Source: Actinomycetota bacterium
GTDB lineage: Bacteria > Actinomycetota > Thermoleophilia > Gaiellales > Gaiellaceae
Assembly: GCA_019236545.1 (NCBI GenBank)
Contig: JAFAIV010000213.1
Coordinates: 1 to 12,218, forward strand
Reading direction: 5' to 3'
DNA length: 12,218 nt
The notes below the pieces were generated by a model. The model did no database searches. It was not told the origin of the DNA and saw only the letters and a program-made list of their open reading frames with translations. Shown here one piece after another: positions 1 to 6,545 of the stretch. The translations under genes and the position numbers were made by a program. Numbering within the stretch: position 1 is the first letter of the stretch; each line of letters starts with the position of its first letter.

Positions 1-1
1 C

Positions 2-895
2 AAGCACACGATCGAGGTCGCGGACGCGATCAGCTTCAAGTACCTGAACATCCAGCAGTCGCCGATCCCGTGGGCGAACGGCGGCATCGGGACGTTCACG
101 GTCACGAAGGACAACGGCCGCCCGGCGGCCCAGATCGACTGGCCGTCCGACGTCTCGCAGACGCTCAACGCGCGCACGACGCTGCAGCTGGCGGCGGGCG
201 GCGGCACCACCGGCGGGACGACCGCCTCGGCGGCGTCGGCCACGCTGGCCTCCACCTCCGGCGCGGTGCTCTCGAAGACGAGCGTCGCCGCGACCGGGCT
301 GCAGCCGAACACGACGGTCGACCTCGAGTGGGCGACGGTCGTCGGCAACCGCGTCAACTGCACCGGCACCTGCTGGACGTTCGTGTCCGTGCCCCTGGGA
401 ACGGGGACGGCGGCCGCGGACGGAACGCTCACCTCGCCGATCACCGTCCCCGACGGCCTCGGCGGCTGGCACGTCGTCCAGGTGATCCAGGGCGGCAAGA
501 TCATGGCGCAGGTGCCGTACTTCGTGAAGCGCAGCTTCGACGCGAAGCCGGTGTCCTCGCTCGTCCTCCACGAGGGCCAGCACTTCACGGTGCACCTCAA
601 GGGCCTCGGCTGGACGCAGCTCGACAACACGATCGCGGTCGACTACGACAACAGCTACGTCGGCTACGGCTGCGGCTTCAACAGCCAGGGCGACACGGTC
701 ATGAACCTCGTCGCGACCGGCGGCCCGGGCACGCACCTGATCGACATGTACCCGCTGCTCTACACACAGCAGCCGTCCTACCCGAACACGCCGTACGGGA
801 TGATCCCCGTCCTGACGTACGGGCAGGACGCACCGGGCCTCGCGCTCGGGTACACGCTGCCGGCCATGCGGCTGGCGATCACCATCGTCAAGTAG
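2..895 (+). CDS. C-terminal part of a secreted beta-rich protein of unknown function (5' partial)
   Basis: The reading frame is open from the first bases and ends at TAG 893-895, giving 297 visible residues; the true start is upstream of the window. The visible part begins with a beta-type segment (KHTIEVADAISFKYLNI...), then a Gly/Thr/Ala/Ser-rich linker at about residues 62-85, then a domain rich in Thr, Val, Gly and aromatics. That domain has a close Cys pair (NCTGTCW, about residues 118-124) and a phrase, TGLQPNTTVDLEW, typical of Ig-like or IPT/TIG-like beta-sandwich modules in exported proteins. No catalytic motif, sortase signal or C-terminal membrane segment is seen. I do not recognise the family. 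A cell-surface or secreted location is inferred from the linker and composition, because the N-terminus is missing. It converges on the MMPL gene, with a strong hairpin between them. Confidence 0.75.
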   Translation, partial: KHTIEVADAISFKYLNIQQSPIPWANGGIGTFTVTKDNGRPAAQIDWPSDVSQTLNARTTLQLAAGGGTTGGTTASAASATLASTSGAVLSKTSVAATGLQPNTTVDLEWATVVGNRVNCTGTCWTFVSVPLGTGTAAADGTLTSPITVPDGLGGWHVVQVIQGGKIMAQVPYFVKRSFDAKPVSSLVLHEGQHFTVHLKGLGWTQLDNTIAVDYDNSYVGYGCGFNSQGDTVMNLVATGGPGTHLIDMYPLLYTQQPSYPNTPYGMIPVLTYGQDAPGLALGYTLPAMRLAITIVK

Positions 896-905
896 CGCGC
901 TCCCG

Positions 906-937
906 CGGCGGGGAGGGGCTCAGGCCTCTCCCCGCCG
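906..937. terminator. Bidirectional hairpin terminator between convergent genes
   Basis: A near-perfect 14-bp stem (906-919 with 924-937, one G-T wobble) closes on the tetraloop TCAG at 920-923. The core arms are GGCGGGGAG (907-915) and CTCCCCGCC (928-936). It begins 10 bp after the stop of the plus-strand gene. On the minus strand it overlaps the last codons of the MMPL gene, whose TGA stop lies in the loop. There is no U-tract on either side, so it would be a U-less hairpin terminator or an mRNA 3'-end stabiliser. Confidence 0.6.
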
Positions 938-2983
938 GCCCGGGAGCCACCAGTTCCAGCGGCCGAGCAGGGCCATCGCAGACGGGACGAGCACGGCCCG
1001 CACGATCGTCGCGTCGATGAGGACGCCGAGGGCGAGGCCGACGCCGAACTGGCGGAGCCCCTCGATCCGGCCCGCGGCGAAGCCCATGAACGTCGCGACC
1101 ATGATCGCCGCCGCCGCCGTCACGACCCGGCCGCTCCGGACGAGGCCGAGCGAGACGGCGCGGCGGTTGTCGCCGAGCTCTTCCCAGGCCTCCCGCATGC
1201 GCGTGACGAGGAAGACCTCGTAGTCCATCGAGAGCCCGAAGAGCAGCGCGAAGAGGAAGATCGGGATCCACGCCTCGATCTGCGGGTCGCCGACGCCCCA
1301 CTGGAAGATCGCGACGAGCAGCCCGTAGACGGCCGCGACGGAGAGGACGTTCAGGAGCACGGCCTTCACCGGCAGGACGACCGAGCGGAAGCCGCGCAGG
1401 AGCACGACGAGCGTCAGGGCGAGCACGCCGGCGACGAGCCACGGGAACGCGCCGTATGTGCGGTCGAGGAAGTCCTTCCCCTGCGCCGGCGCGCCGCCCA
1501 CGAGCACGCGCGTCCCCTCGGGGAAGCGCGCGGCCCGCACGTCCGCGCGCAGGCGGCCGACGAGCGCGCGCGAGGCCGGGTCGCCGTACTCGTGGCGGCC
1601 GACGACGAGGACGCGCGCGTAGCGGCGGGTCGCGTCGACGTACGGCGGCTTCGGGCCGAGCGCGGTGACGTACGCCTCCCGGTCGTGGAACGCGATGTCG
1701 GCGAGGCGCTCGACGGCGGCGTGCACCGGTGGCGAGAGCGCGCTGCCGGGCCGGCCGGAGTCGACGACGACCTGCACGGGCGTGAGCGCGCCCGCGCCCG
1801 CGCGCGAGGTCATCAGCCGCAGCGCCGTCACCGACTGCGGACCCGTCGGCAGCGTCCGGAACGACCCGGGCGTGAGCGCGAGCCAGAGCGCGGGGATCGC
1901 CGCCGCGACGAGCACGGCGGTGCCGACGGCGAGGAACGGCACTGGCCGGCGCATGACGGCGGCGGCGTACCGGTCCCAGAAGGCCTCCGTCCGCACGGGC
2001 CCGTGCCCGAGCGCGCGCCGGCCGAGGAGGGAGAGGAGCGCGGGCTGGAGCGTCGCCGCGACGGCGATCGCGAGCACCGGGACGAGCAGCCCGGCGATCC
2101 CGAGCGAGCGGATGAACGGCACCGGAACGAGCAGGAGCAGCGCGAGCCCGATCGCCACCGTCGTCCCCGAGACGAGGACCGCCCGGCCCGCGGTCGAGGC
2201 CGTCCGCACGACGGCGTCGTCCACCTCCGCCCCGCGCTCGAGCTCCTCGCGGAAGCGCATCACGACGAGCAGCGAATAGTCGATTGCGAGGCCGATCCCG
2301 ACGAGCTCGACGAGGTTCGGGACGAGGCTGACGAGCGTGACCGCGTGCGCGAGGAGCCAGACGATCCCCAGCGTCCCGGTCACCGTCGCCGCCGCGACCG
2401 CGAAGGGCACGAGCACCGCTGCCGAGACGCCGAGGACGAGCAGCAGGATCAGGAGCGCCGCCGGGACGGCGATCGCCTCGCCGCGGCGCAGGTCGCCGGA
2501 GAGGACGTACTCGAGGTCGTGCTGGAGCGCCGGCTGGCCGGTGACGAGCGCGCCGGGCGGCAGCGCGCGCCGCAGCGCCTCCGTCCAGCCCTTCGCGTGC
2601 TGGAGGTTCAGCTTCGTCGCCACCTCGACGAAGGCGATCCCGCCTGAGGCCTGGAACGGCGGCGCGAGGTGCCCGGTCGGGACGGCGCGCGCGGCGACCG
2701 CGAGCTCGCGCCGCAGCGCAGGCGTCGGCCTCCGCGCGCGGACGACGACGGTGAACGACCCGTCCTGGCTCTCCCGGAAGACCCGGAGCAGGACCTGCTG
2801 CGCCCGCTGCGCCTCCGTCCCCGGGACGTCGAACGTCGTCGCGAGGCGCGCCGGGAGCACCGCGGCCGCGAGCCCGCCCACGACGACGACGGCCGCCCAG
2901 GCCGCGACGACCGCGACCCGGTGGCGCAGGATCGCGCGGGTGAGGGCCTCGGGCACCGGGTGAAGGTACCGCGGCGCCTCCAC
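920..2983 (-). CDS. MMPL family (RND superfamily) membrane transporter
   Basis: Predicted proton-driven inner-membrane exporter of the MmpL/YdfJ type; members move lipids or hydrophobic compounds, but the substrate here cannot be read from sequence. From the chosen GTG start it is 687 residues, usual for a short MMPL protein. The layout is two repeats: TM1 (about 15-37), a large extracytoplasmic loop, then a block of five TMs with GIGLAIDYSLLVVMRFREE (Asp235). A second single TM and loop follow, then five more TMs with GLSMDYEVFLVTRMREAW (Asp587). These two GxxxDY motifs hold the proton-relay aspartates of the family. Start choice: GTG 2983 (MHVEAPRYLHPVPEALTRAIL). GTG 2956 is also possible. 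ATG 3043 has a GGGAGGAG upstream but would overlap the divergent start at 3042. No periplasmic adaptor or lipid-synthesis gene is next to it. Confidence 0.9.
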   Translation of the reverse strand: MEAPRYLHPVPEALTRAILRHRVAVVAAWAAVVVVGGLAAAVLPARLATTFDVPGTEAQRAQQVLLRVFRESQDGSFTVVVRARRPTPALRRELAVAARAVPTGHLAPPFQASGGIAFVEVATKLNLQHAKGWTEALRRALPPGALVTGQPALQHDLEYVLSGDLRRGEAIAVPAALLILLLVLGVSAAVLVPFAVAAATVTGTLGIVWLLAHAVTLVSLVPNLVELVGIGLAIDYSLLVVMRFREELERGAEVDDAVVRTASTAGRAVLVSGTTVAIGLALLLLVPVPFIRSLGIAGLLVPVLAIAVAATLQPALLSLLGRRALGHGPVRTEAFWDRYAAAVMRRPVPFLAVGTAVLVAAAIPALWLALTPGSFRTLPTGPQSVTALRLMTSRAGAGALTPVQVVVDSGRPGSALSPPVHAAVERLADIAFHDREAYVTALGPKPPYVDATRRYARVLVVGRHEYGDPASRALVGRLRADVRAARFPEGTRVLVGGAPAQGKDFLDRTYGAFPWLVAGVLALTLVVLLRGFRSVVLPVKAVLLNVLSVAAVYGLLVAIFQWGVGDPQIEAWIPIFLFALLFGLSMDYEVFLVTRMREAWEELGDNRRAVSLGLVRSGRVVTAAAAIMVATFMGFAAGRIEGLRQFGVGLALGVLIDATIVRAVLVPSAMALLGRWNWWLPGRRGEA

Positions 2984-3041
2984 ATGGACGATCAGTGGAT
3001 TCCGGGAGTCGGACCGCCCGCGGTCGACGCAGAATCGGAGC

Positions 3042-3455
3042 ATGCGACGGCTCCTCCCGTGGCTTGTTCTCCTCCTAGGTGCGATGCCCGCGGGGGGCGC
3101 CGTCGCTGCCTCCCCCGCCGTCCGCCTGGCGATCGTCCACGCCGTCCAGGGCTGCCACGTCTGGGGCACGGCCGACTCGCAGCCGCTCGGGCCGACGCAC
3201 ACGCTCGCGCTGCGGCGCGGCACCGCGCTGCAGATCCGGGTCGACTGCCCGATGGACTTCACGTTCTCGCAGCTCGCCGGCCCGCCCCTCGAGCTGGGCG
3301 ACCCGGTGACGCACACGGGGACGATCCGGACGATCGTCTTCGCGAAGCCCGGCCTCTACAAGCTCCAGGCCGTGAACGTCCAGTCGTCGGCGCAGCAGGG
3401 CCTGCAGACCCTCGGCGCCGACAACGTGCTCGTCCTCAGCGTCCGCGTTCGCTAG
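3042..3455 (+). CDS. Small exported protein, possibly cupredoxin-like
   Basis: 137 residues with a clear Sec-type signal peptide: MRR followed by a Leu-rich core (residues 4-13) and a likely cleavage after AVAA (about residue 23). The mature part is about 114 residues of predicted beta strands with two cysteines (Cys38 in HAVQGCHVWGT, Cys69 in RVDCPMDF), which could form a disulfide. It has a late FAKPGLYKLQAVN segment resembling the F-x-x-P-G-x-Y turn of cupredoxins. I cannot assign a full His/Cys/His/Met copper site, so copper binding is unsupported and 'conserved secreted protein of unknown function' is the safe name. There is no convincing Shine-Dalgarno. CAGAAT at 3030-3035 lies 6 nt before the ATG, so a leaderless transcript is possible. 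The 3' end overlaps the convergent DUF4239 gene by 20 bp. Confidence 0.78.
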   Translation: MRRLLPWLVLLLGAMPAGGAVAASPAVRLAIVHAVQGCHVWGTADSQPLGPTHTLALRRGTALQIRVDCPMDFTFSQLAGPPLELGDPVTHTGTIRTIVFAKPGLYKLQAVNVQSSAQQGLQTLGADNVLVLSVRVR

Positions 3456-4233
3456 CGAACACGGCGAGCGCGCCCTGCGTGTACGGGGCATTCGAGACGC
3501 TGACCTGCCCGGAGAACGGGTAGTCGAGGACGAGCGCGACGAGCAGGTTGAAGCCGAGGAGGACGGCGACCGCGAGCGCCATCGCCGCGTGCAGCCGCGG
3601 GCTGCGGACGCCGAAGAGGAAGGTGAACGCGAGCACGAGCACGGCGCCGCCGACGAGCAGCACCTCGAACGTCGGCGGGATGCTCTGCTCCGCGTCGTTC
3701 AGCCGGGCACGGCGGGCCGCGACGAGGTCGTTCACGCGGCCGACGACCTCGGTGTAGAACGTCTTCTGGCTCGTCGTCCGAGGCTCGTAGGCCTGGAGGA
3801 TGCGGTAGAGGCCGTTCAGGTGGTTCCACGCCGCCTGGCTCTCGCCGCCCTGGCGGAGCGCCCGCCACTCGGGCCCGGTGACGTCGTGCACGTACGCGCC
3901 GATCTGGTCGCGCACCGCCGTCGCAACCGGCGGCGCGAAGCCGCGGCTGTCCCGGTAGACCATCGAGATCGTGCTCGCCTCCGCGCGGATGTCCGAGCCG
4001 GCCTGCTGGTAGCTGGTGTAGAGGCTGACGATGACGAGCGCGAGCATGATCCCGTAGATCCCGCTGACGACGCCGAGGACGACGCCGGCGACCTGGTTCC
4101 CATCCCCCTCCCGCAGGTGCACCGGCCGCTGCTTCAGCAGCGCGACGCCGACCAGGGCGAGCAGGACGAAGGCTCCGATGACGATGAGCGCCAGCTGCCA
4201 CGTCGTGAACGTGTTCAGGAGCCAGCGGTTCAC
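3436..4233 (-). CDS. DUF4239 (bestrophin-like domain) integral membrane protein
   Basis: 265 residues with a GTG start. Four predicted TM segments are arranged as two hairpins: about 12-34 and 47-72, then after a 115-residue soluble, mostly helical section, about 189-209 and 214-236. The soluble section contains the pattern SMVYRDSRGF. The C-terminal LDYPFSGQVSV (235-245) is the signature I associate with DUF4239, a family with a proposed distant relation to bestrophin channels. Its biochemical role is unknown. The gene starts 7 bp after the stop of the class II aldolase gene on the same strand, so the two are probably cotranscribed and perhaps translationally coupled; no Shine-Dalgarno is evident. 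Its last 20 bp overlap the 3' end of the convergent exported-protein gene. Confidence 0.85.
   Translation of the reverse strand: MNRWLLNTFTTWQLALIVIGAFVLLALVGVALLKQRPVHLREGDGNQVAGVVLGVVSGIYGIMLALVIVSLYTSYQQAGSDIRAEASTISMVYRDSRGFAPPVATAVRDQIGAYVHDVTGPEWRALRQGGESQAAWNHLNGLYRILQAYEPRTTSQKTFYTEVVGRVNDLVAARRARLNDAEQSIPPTFEVLLVGGAVLVLAFTFLFGVRSPRLHAAMALAVAVLLGFNLLVALVLDYPFSGQVSVSNAPYTQGALAVFASERGR
3447..3460. repeat. 14-bp perfect palindrome GTTCGCTAGCGAAC at a convergent gene end
   Basis: Perfect palindrome without a spacer. It covers the TAG stop of the plus-strand gene (3453-3455) and lies inside the last codons of the minus-strand DUF4239 gene. As RNA it could form a small hairpin on either strand, but it has no U-tract. 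It may act as a weak bidirectional terminator or be a protein-binding site. It may also be coding coincidence, because it sits in the 20-bp overlap of two genes. Confidence 0.35.
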
Positions 4234-4240
4234 GCGCCGA

Positions 4241-5299
4241 CTATGTCATGGGCACCTGAAGGAGGAGCTTCGGAGCGATGCGGCCGAGGATCTCCTCGAG
4301 CGACGCTCCCGTCGCGGTGATGCCGTGGTTGCGGAGGCCGATGATCGCGTGCGCCGGGTCGGGCTCGGCGGCGAGCAGGTCGGCGACGTCCTGCGCCAGC
4401 TCCTCCGTCCCGCACGGGTAGTTGACCTCGGTGGCGGGGACGCCCTCGACCCAGGCGTGGACGTGGAGGATCGCGCCGACGTCGGGATGGTCGCGGTAGA
4501 TCTTCCAGTGCTCGATCGCGTCGACCGAGACCCGCCGCGGCTCGACGCCGGGGGGGACGCTGAGGACGATGCGGCCGTGCTCGGCGTCGTAGCCCGAGAC
4601 GAGCAGGATGTCGCGGCCGGGGATCTCGAGCTTGGACTTGTCGACGCCGCTCGCGCTCATCCAGAAGCGCGTCTCGTCCTTCCGCGCCGAGAGGTTGCCG
4701 TACGAGAGGCCGCCGATCCCATAGAGGCGCTTGATGTGGCGGAGGTCGCGCTCGCCGACGAGCTCCTCGACCGGAAACGGCGCCGGGAGGAGGCCGAGCT
4801 CGTCGAGGCGGCGGCCCGCGGAGGCGATCGACTCCGTGATCTCGTCGCCGTCCCAGAGCTCCGGCTCGAGGTCGGTCCGGAACTCGTTCTCGATCACGAG
4901 CCGCGAGCGCGCGAGCGGCGCGAGCCGCGCGACGACGTTCGCCGCGAGGGCGGGCGACTCCGGGACGAGGTAGCTGCCGCGCTCGAGCGTCGTGAACCAG
5001 ACGCCGACGCCGGGGACGTACGTCAGCGAGACGTTCGCGAGCGCGCGCACGAGGACCGGGTAGCCCTCGCGCAGCGGGTCGGGCGGCTGCTCTTCCGCGA
5101 AATGCAGCGCGGCGACGAAGGTGCCGCGCGACCGGCGCCGGAACGGGCGCGCCCGCTCGCGGTCGACGACGTTGAGCACGAGCTCCGGCGGGGTCTCGTC
5201 GTCCGCCGGCGAAAAGCCGGCTGCCTCGAGCGCGTCCCGCAACGCCCGGACGAGCGGCGCGAGCCGCGGATCCGGAGCGCCAGCCGCGACGTAGGCCAT
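4241..5299 (-). CDS. Class II aldolase/adducin family protein with long N-terminal extension
   Basis: 352 residues from ATG 5299. The class II aldolase domain fills about residues 186-345. It has a phosphate-binding type GNLS (201-204), a SASG turn (about 213-216), the metal-binding pair His279-Val-His281 and a third ligand His325 in LRNHG. Relatives are zinc-dependent aldolases or epimerases on sugar phosphates (FucA, AraD) or methylthioribulose-1-phosphate dehydratase. By my manual alignment Asp260 takes the place of the catalytic Glu73 of FucA, which is AraD-like, but the substrate is not predictable. Residues 1-185 are an extra domain I do not recognise (LVLNVVDRERARPFRRRSRGTFVAALHF..., FTTLERGSYLV). 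An upstream ATG at 5356 is rejected because the added residues run through a promoter-like AT-rich patch and two inverted repeats. Head gene of a pair with the DUF4239 gene. Confidence 0.85.
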   Translation of the reverse strand: MAYVAAGAPDPRLAPLVRALRDALEAAGFSPADDETPPELVLNVVDRERARPFRRRSRGTFVAALHFAEEQPPDPLREGYPVLVRALANVSLTYVPGVGVWFTTLERGSYLVPESPALAANVVARLAPLARSRLVIENEFRTDLEPELWDGDEITESIASAGRRLDELGLLPAPFPVEELVGERDLRHIKRLYGIGGLSYGNLSARKDETRFWMSASGVDKSKLEIPGRDILLVSGYDAEHGRIVLSVPPGVEPRRVSVDAIEHWKIYRDHPDVGAILHVHAWVEGVPATEVNYPCGTEELAQDVADLLAAEPDPAHAIIGLRNHGITATGASLEEILGRIAPKLLLQVPMT

Positions 5300-5306
5300 G
5301 CCGACA

Positions 5307-5340
5307 ACGCTAGGCCGCCGAGGCGGCCCGCGAATCGCGG
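5307..5340 (-). promoter_or_regulatory. Putative leaderless promoter with embedded operator-like palindromes
   Basis: On the minus strand TAGCGT (5312-5307, fits TAnnnT) lies 7 nt before ATG 5299, the spacing expected for a leaderless mRNA, and there is no Shine-Dalgarno. Directly upstream, in the -10/-35 spacer, is GGCCGCC-GA-GGCGGCC (5313-5328, perfect 7-bp arms). Adjoining it is CCGCGA-A-TCGCGG (5328-5340, perfect 6-bp arms). No good -35 is seen. Such placement suggests a repressor site; the regulator is unknown. Confidence 0.4.
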
Positions 5341-5358
5341 AAAACTGCGGAGTCAATC

Positions 5359-5393
5359 GGCGGGGCGCCCACCGCAGGGTCGAGCGCCCCGCC
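5359..5393 (-). terminator. Hairpin terminator candidate downstream of the channel-like gene
   Basis: Perfect 10-bp arms GGCGGGGCGC (5359-5368) and GCGCCCCGCC (5384-5393) with a 15-nt loop. It lies between the channel-like gene (stop at 5539) and the aldolase promoter, both on the minus strand. The arms are not followed by a U-run on the minus strand; the first TTTT comes about 15 nt later (5344-5341). It would insulate the aldolase from read-through. A weaker 5-bp stem GAGCC/GGCTC (5525-5539) sits right at the channel gene's stop codon. Positions 5394-5524 contain no recognisable gene, only a 10-bp CTCGATCGAG palindrome at 5499-5508. Confidence 0.5.
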
Positions 5394-5538
5394 AGGTCCC
5401 CTCGGCGCAGAAAACTCGTCCACTCAGGGTGCGGCCCCCAGGGACGGCGCTAGGGACGACGACCGCGAGTCTCGCTGGTCCAGCCGCGCGTTTCCTCCCT
5501 CGATCGAGTGACTCGCGGTTCAACGAGCCTCACGGGCT

Positions 5539-5880
5539 CTACGCGTCGCCGCTGCCGAAGAACGCGCTGAACGAGCCTGCGACGGCGGTGATCACGAAGA
5601 TCGACCACACCTCGAGGAAGACGTCCAGGACCTTCCCCGCGGCGGTCACGGGGTTCTTGAGCGAGGAGGAGACGGTGAGGATCTGGACGGTGACGAAGAA
5701 CACGGCGTCGCCGAAGCCGTGGATGTCGCTCCCCTTGACGCCGGACTCCCAGGCCCACACGAGGATGCTCGCGACCGCATCGACGATCACCGAGAGGGCG
5801 ATGGCGATCGCGACGCGAGCGAACAGGCGGCGGTGCCGCTCCTCCCAGGTGGTGAGTCGCCGGATCTCCTCGCGGATCAC
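5539..5880 (-). CDS. Two-TM ion-channel-like protein (Ion_trans_2-like) with non-canonical filter
   Basis: 113 residues, GTG start. After a charged N-terminal helix (EEIRRLTTWEERHRRLF, residues 4-20) comes TM1 (about 21-44). A re-entrant pore-like stretch follows (FGDAVFFVTVQILTVSSSLKNP, about 56-77) and then TM2 (about 85-108). The order TM, pore helix, TM and the GDAVFF-T-Q-LTV pattern match the two-TM potassium-channel module. However, the TVGYG filter position reads TVSSS, so potassium selectivity should not be assumed. Similar short proteins with a TVSSQ/S-L-x-NP loop are, from memory, annotated as potassium channel family proteins in Thermoleophilia. Ends in GSFSAFFGSGDA with no cytosolic ligand domain. 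It stands alone, divergent from the PAS gene across about 100 bp. Confidence 0.75.
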   Translation of the reverse strand: MIREEIRRLTTWEERHRRLFARVAIAIALSVIVDAVASILVWAWESGVKGSDIHGFGDAVFFVTVQILTVSSSLKNPVTAAGKVLDVFLEVWSIFVITAVAGSFSAFFGSGDA

Positions 5881-5982
5881 GAGCGTGTGATGCCCGGCGC
5901 GGCCGGTTTTCGCCCCTCGACGAAAAACGCGCTCGTCGAGCGGTCTTGCATCGCGTGGCGTTTCCCGCTATCCAACGCACAA

Positions 5983-6480
5983 ATGGCAGCGGGAGAGGGA
6001 AGAGCCTACGCCAACGTGTTGATTCAGACGGCGCTCGTCGGCGAGGCGGTCAGCGATGGCGGCTACGCCTTCCTTGTGGCCGATGAGGAGATGCGCTACC
6101 TCGCGGTCAGCGACGGTGCCTGCGCGCTGTTGGGCTACTCGCGGGAGGAGCTGCTCGACCTGCGGGTGCCGGATGTCGTTGTCGAGACGGACGCTGCCTC
6201 GCTGTACTCGGAGTTCCTGCGCGAACGCAGCCAGCAGGGCTTGATCACGCTGCGCCGCAAGGACGGGGAGGAGATCGTCGCGACCTATGACGCCCGAGCT
6301 GCAAGGGTCGGCGGGTTGCCCTACTACGTGTCGCTCTTGACCCCGCTCGACATCAGCTTGCGTGTGGCCCGTGCGCTCAGCCGCAGCGCGGATCTCTGGG
6401 AGTCCTCCGAGGCCCTGCAGGCGCAGGCAGCCCAGCAGCAGAAGCGCGCCCGAAAGAATCTGCGCAGCCGCGAGAGCTAG
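5983..6480 (+). CDS. Stand-alone PAS-domain protein
   Basis: 165 residues. A single PAS domain spans about residues 23-124: GGYAFLVADEEMRYLAVSDGACALLGYSREELL is the typical N-terminal half, and LRRKDGEEIVATYDARAARVGGLPYYV the C-terminal half. It is preceded by a short helix and followed by a 40-residue hydrophilic, Gln/Arg-rich tail (LWESSEALQAQAAQQQKRARK), probably helical or coiled coil. No kinase, GGDEF, HTH or other output domain is present, so it presumably signals by protein contact; the ligand is unknown. Start ATG 5983 is chosen at the PAS boundary. TTGCAT (5946-5951) and TATCCA (5969-5974) form a weak promoter and there is no Shine-Dalgarno; GTG 6016 is an alternative. Codons such as TTG, GTT, GCT and GAT are more frequent than in its neighbours, a possible sign of transfer. 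Confidence 0.82.
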   Translation: MAAGEGRAYANVLIQTALVGEAVSDGGYAFLVADEEMRYLAVSDGACALLGYSREELLDLRVPDVVVETDAASLYSEFLRERSQQGLITLRRKDGEEIVATYDARAARVGGLPYYVSLLTPLDISLRVARALSRSADLWESSEALQAQAAQQQKRARKNLRSRES

Positions 6481-6545
6481 GGGCAGGGGCGGCGTCGCCG
6501 GCGGCGTCGGGTTATGAACGCCGGCCGCCGCGGTACGCCCTCCGC

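Noticed and set aside
1592..2647. Long plus-strand open frame opposite the MMPL gene
   Set aside because: The translation is an Arg/Asp/Glu/Gly-rich low-complexity string typical of the antisense of a GC-rich gene; the minus-strand frame has two conserved MMPL motifs.
2984..3316. N-terminal extension of the MMPL frame up to 3316
   Set aside because: It would overlap most of the exported-protein gene on the other strand and reads as non-homologous Ser/Arg/Pro-rich sequence before TM1.
5351..5356. TTGACT as a -35 box for the aldolase gene
   Set aside because: It lies 38 nt from the TAGCGT -10 candidate and no acceptable -10 occurs 16-18 nt downstream of it.
4178..5890. 570-codon plus-strand open frame across the aldolase and channel genes
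   Set aside because: Charged low-complexity translation with no domain. It lies antisense to three genes with recognisable domains and runs through terminator and promoter structures.
5719..5982. Upstream extension of the PAS frame
   Set aside because: This part is antisense to the channel gene and crosses the divergent promoter region; PAS-type sequence begins only after ATG 5983.
6074..6081. TTGTGGCC half-site inside the PAS gene resembling the operator arm
   Set aside because: Single 8-mer within coding sequence, no second arm, and made of normal codons; likely coincidence.
6490..6509. Short direct repeat CGGCGTCG as a possible CRISPR-like or regulatory repeat
   Set aside because: Only two 8-bp copies in GC-rich spacer; no regular spacing or further copies.
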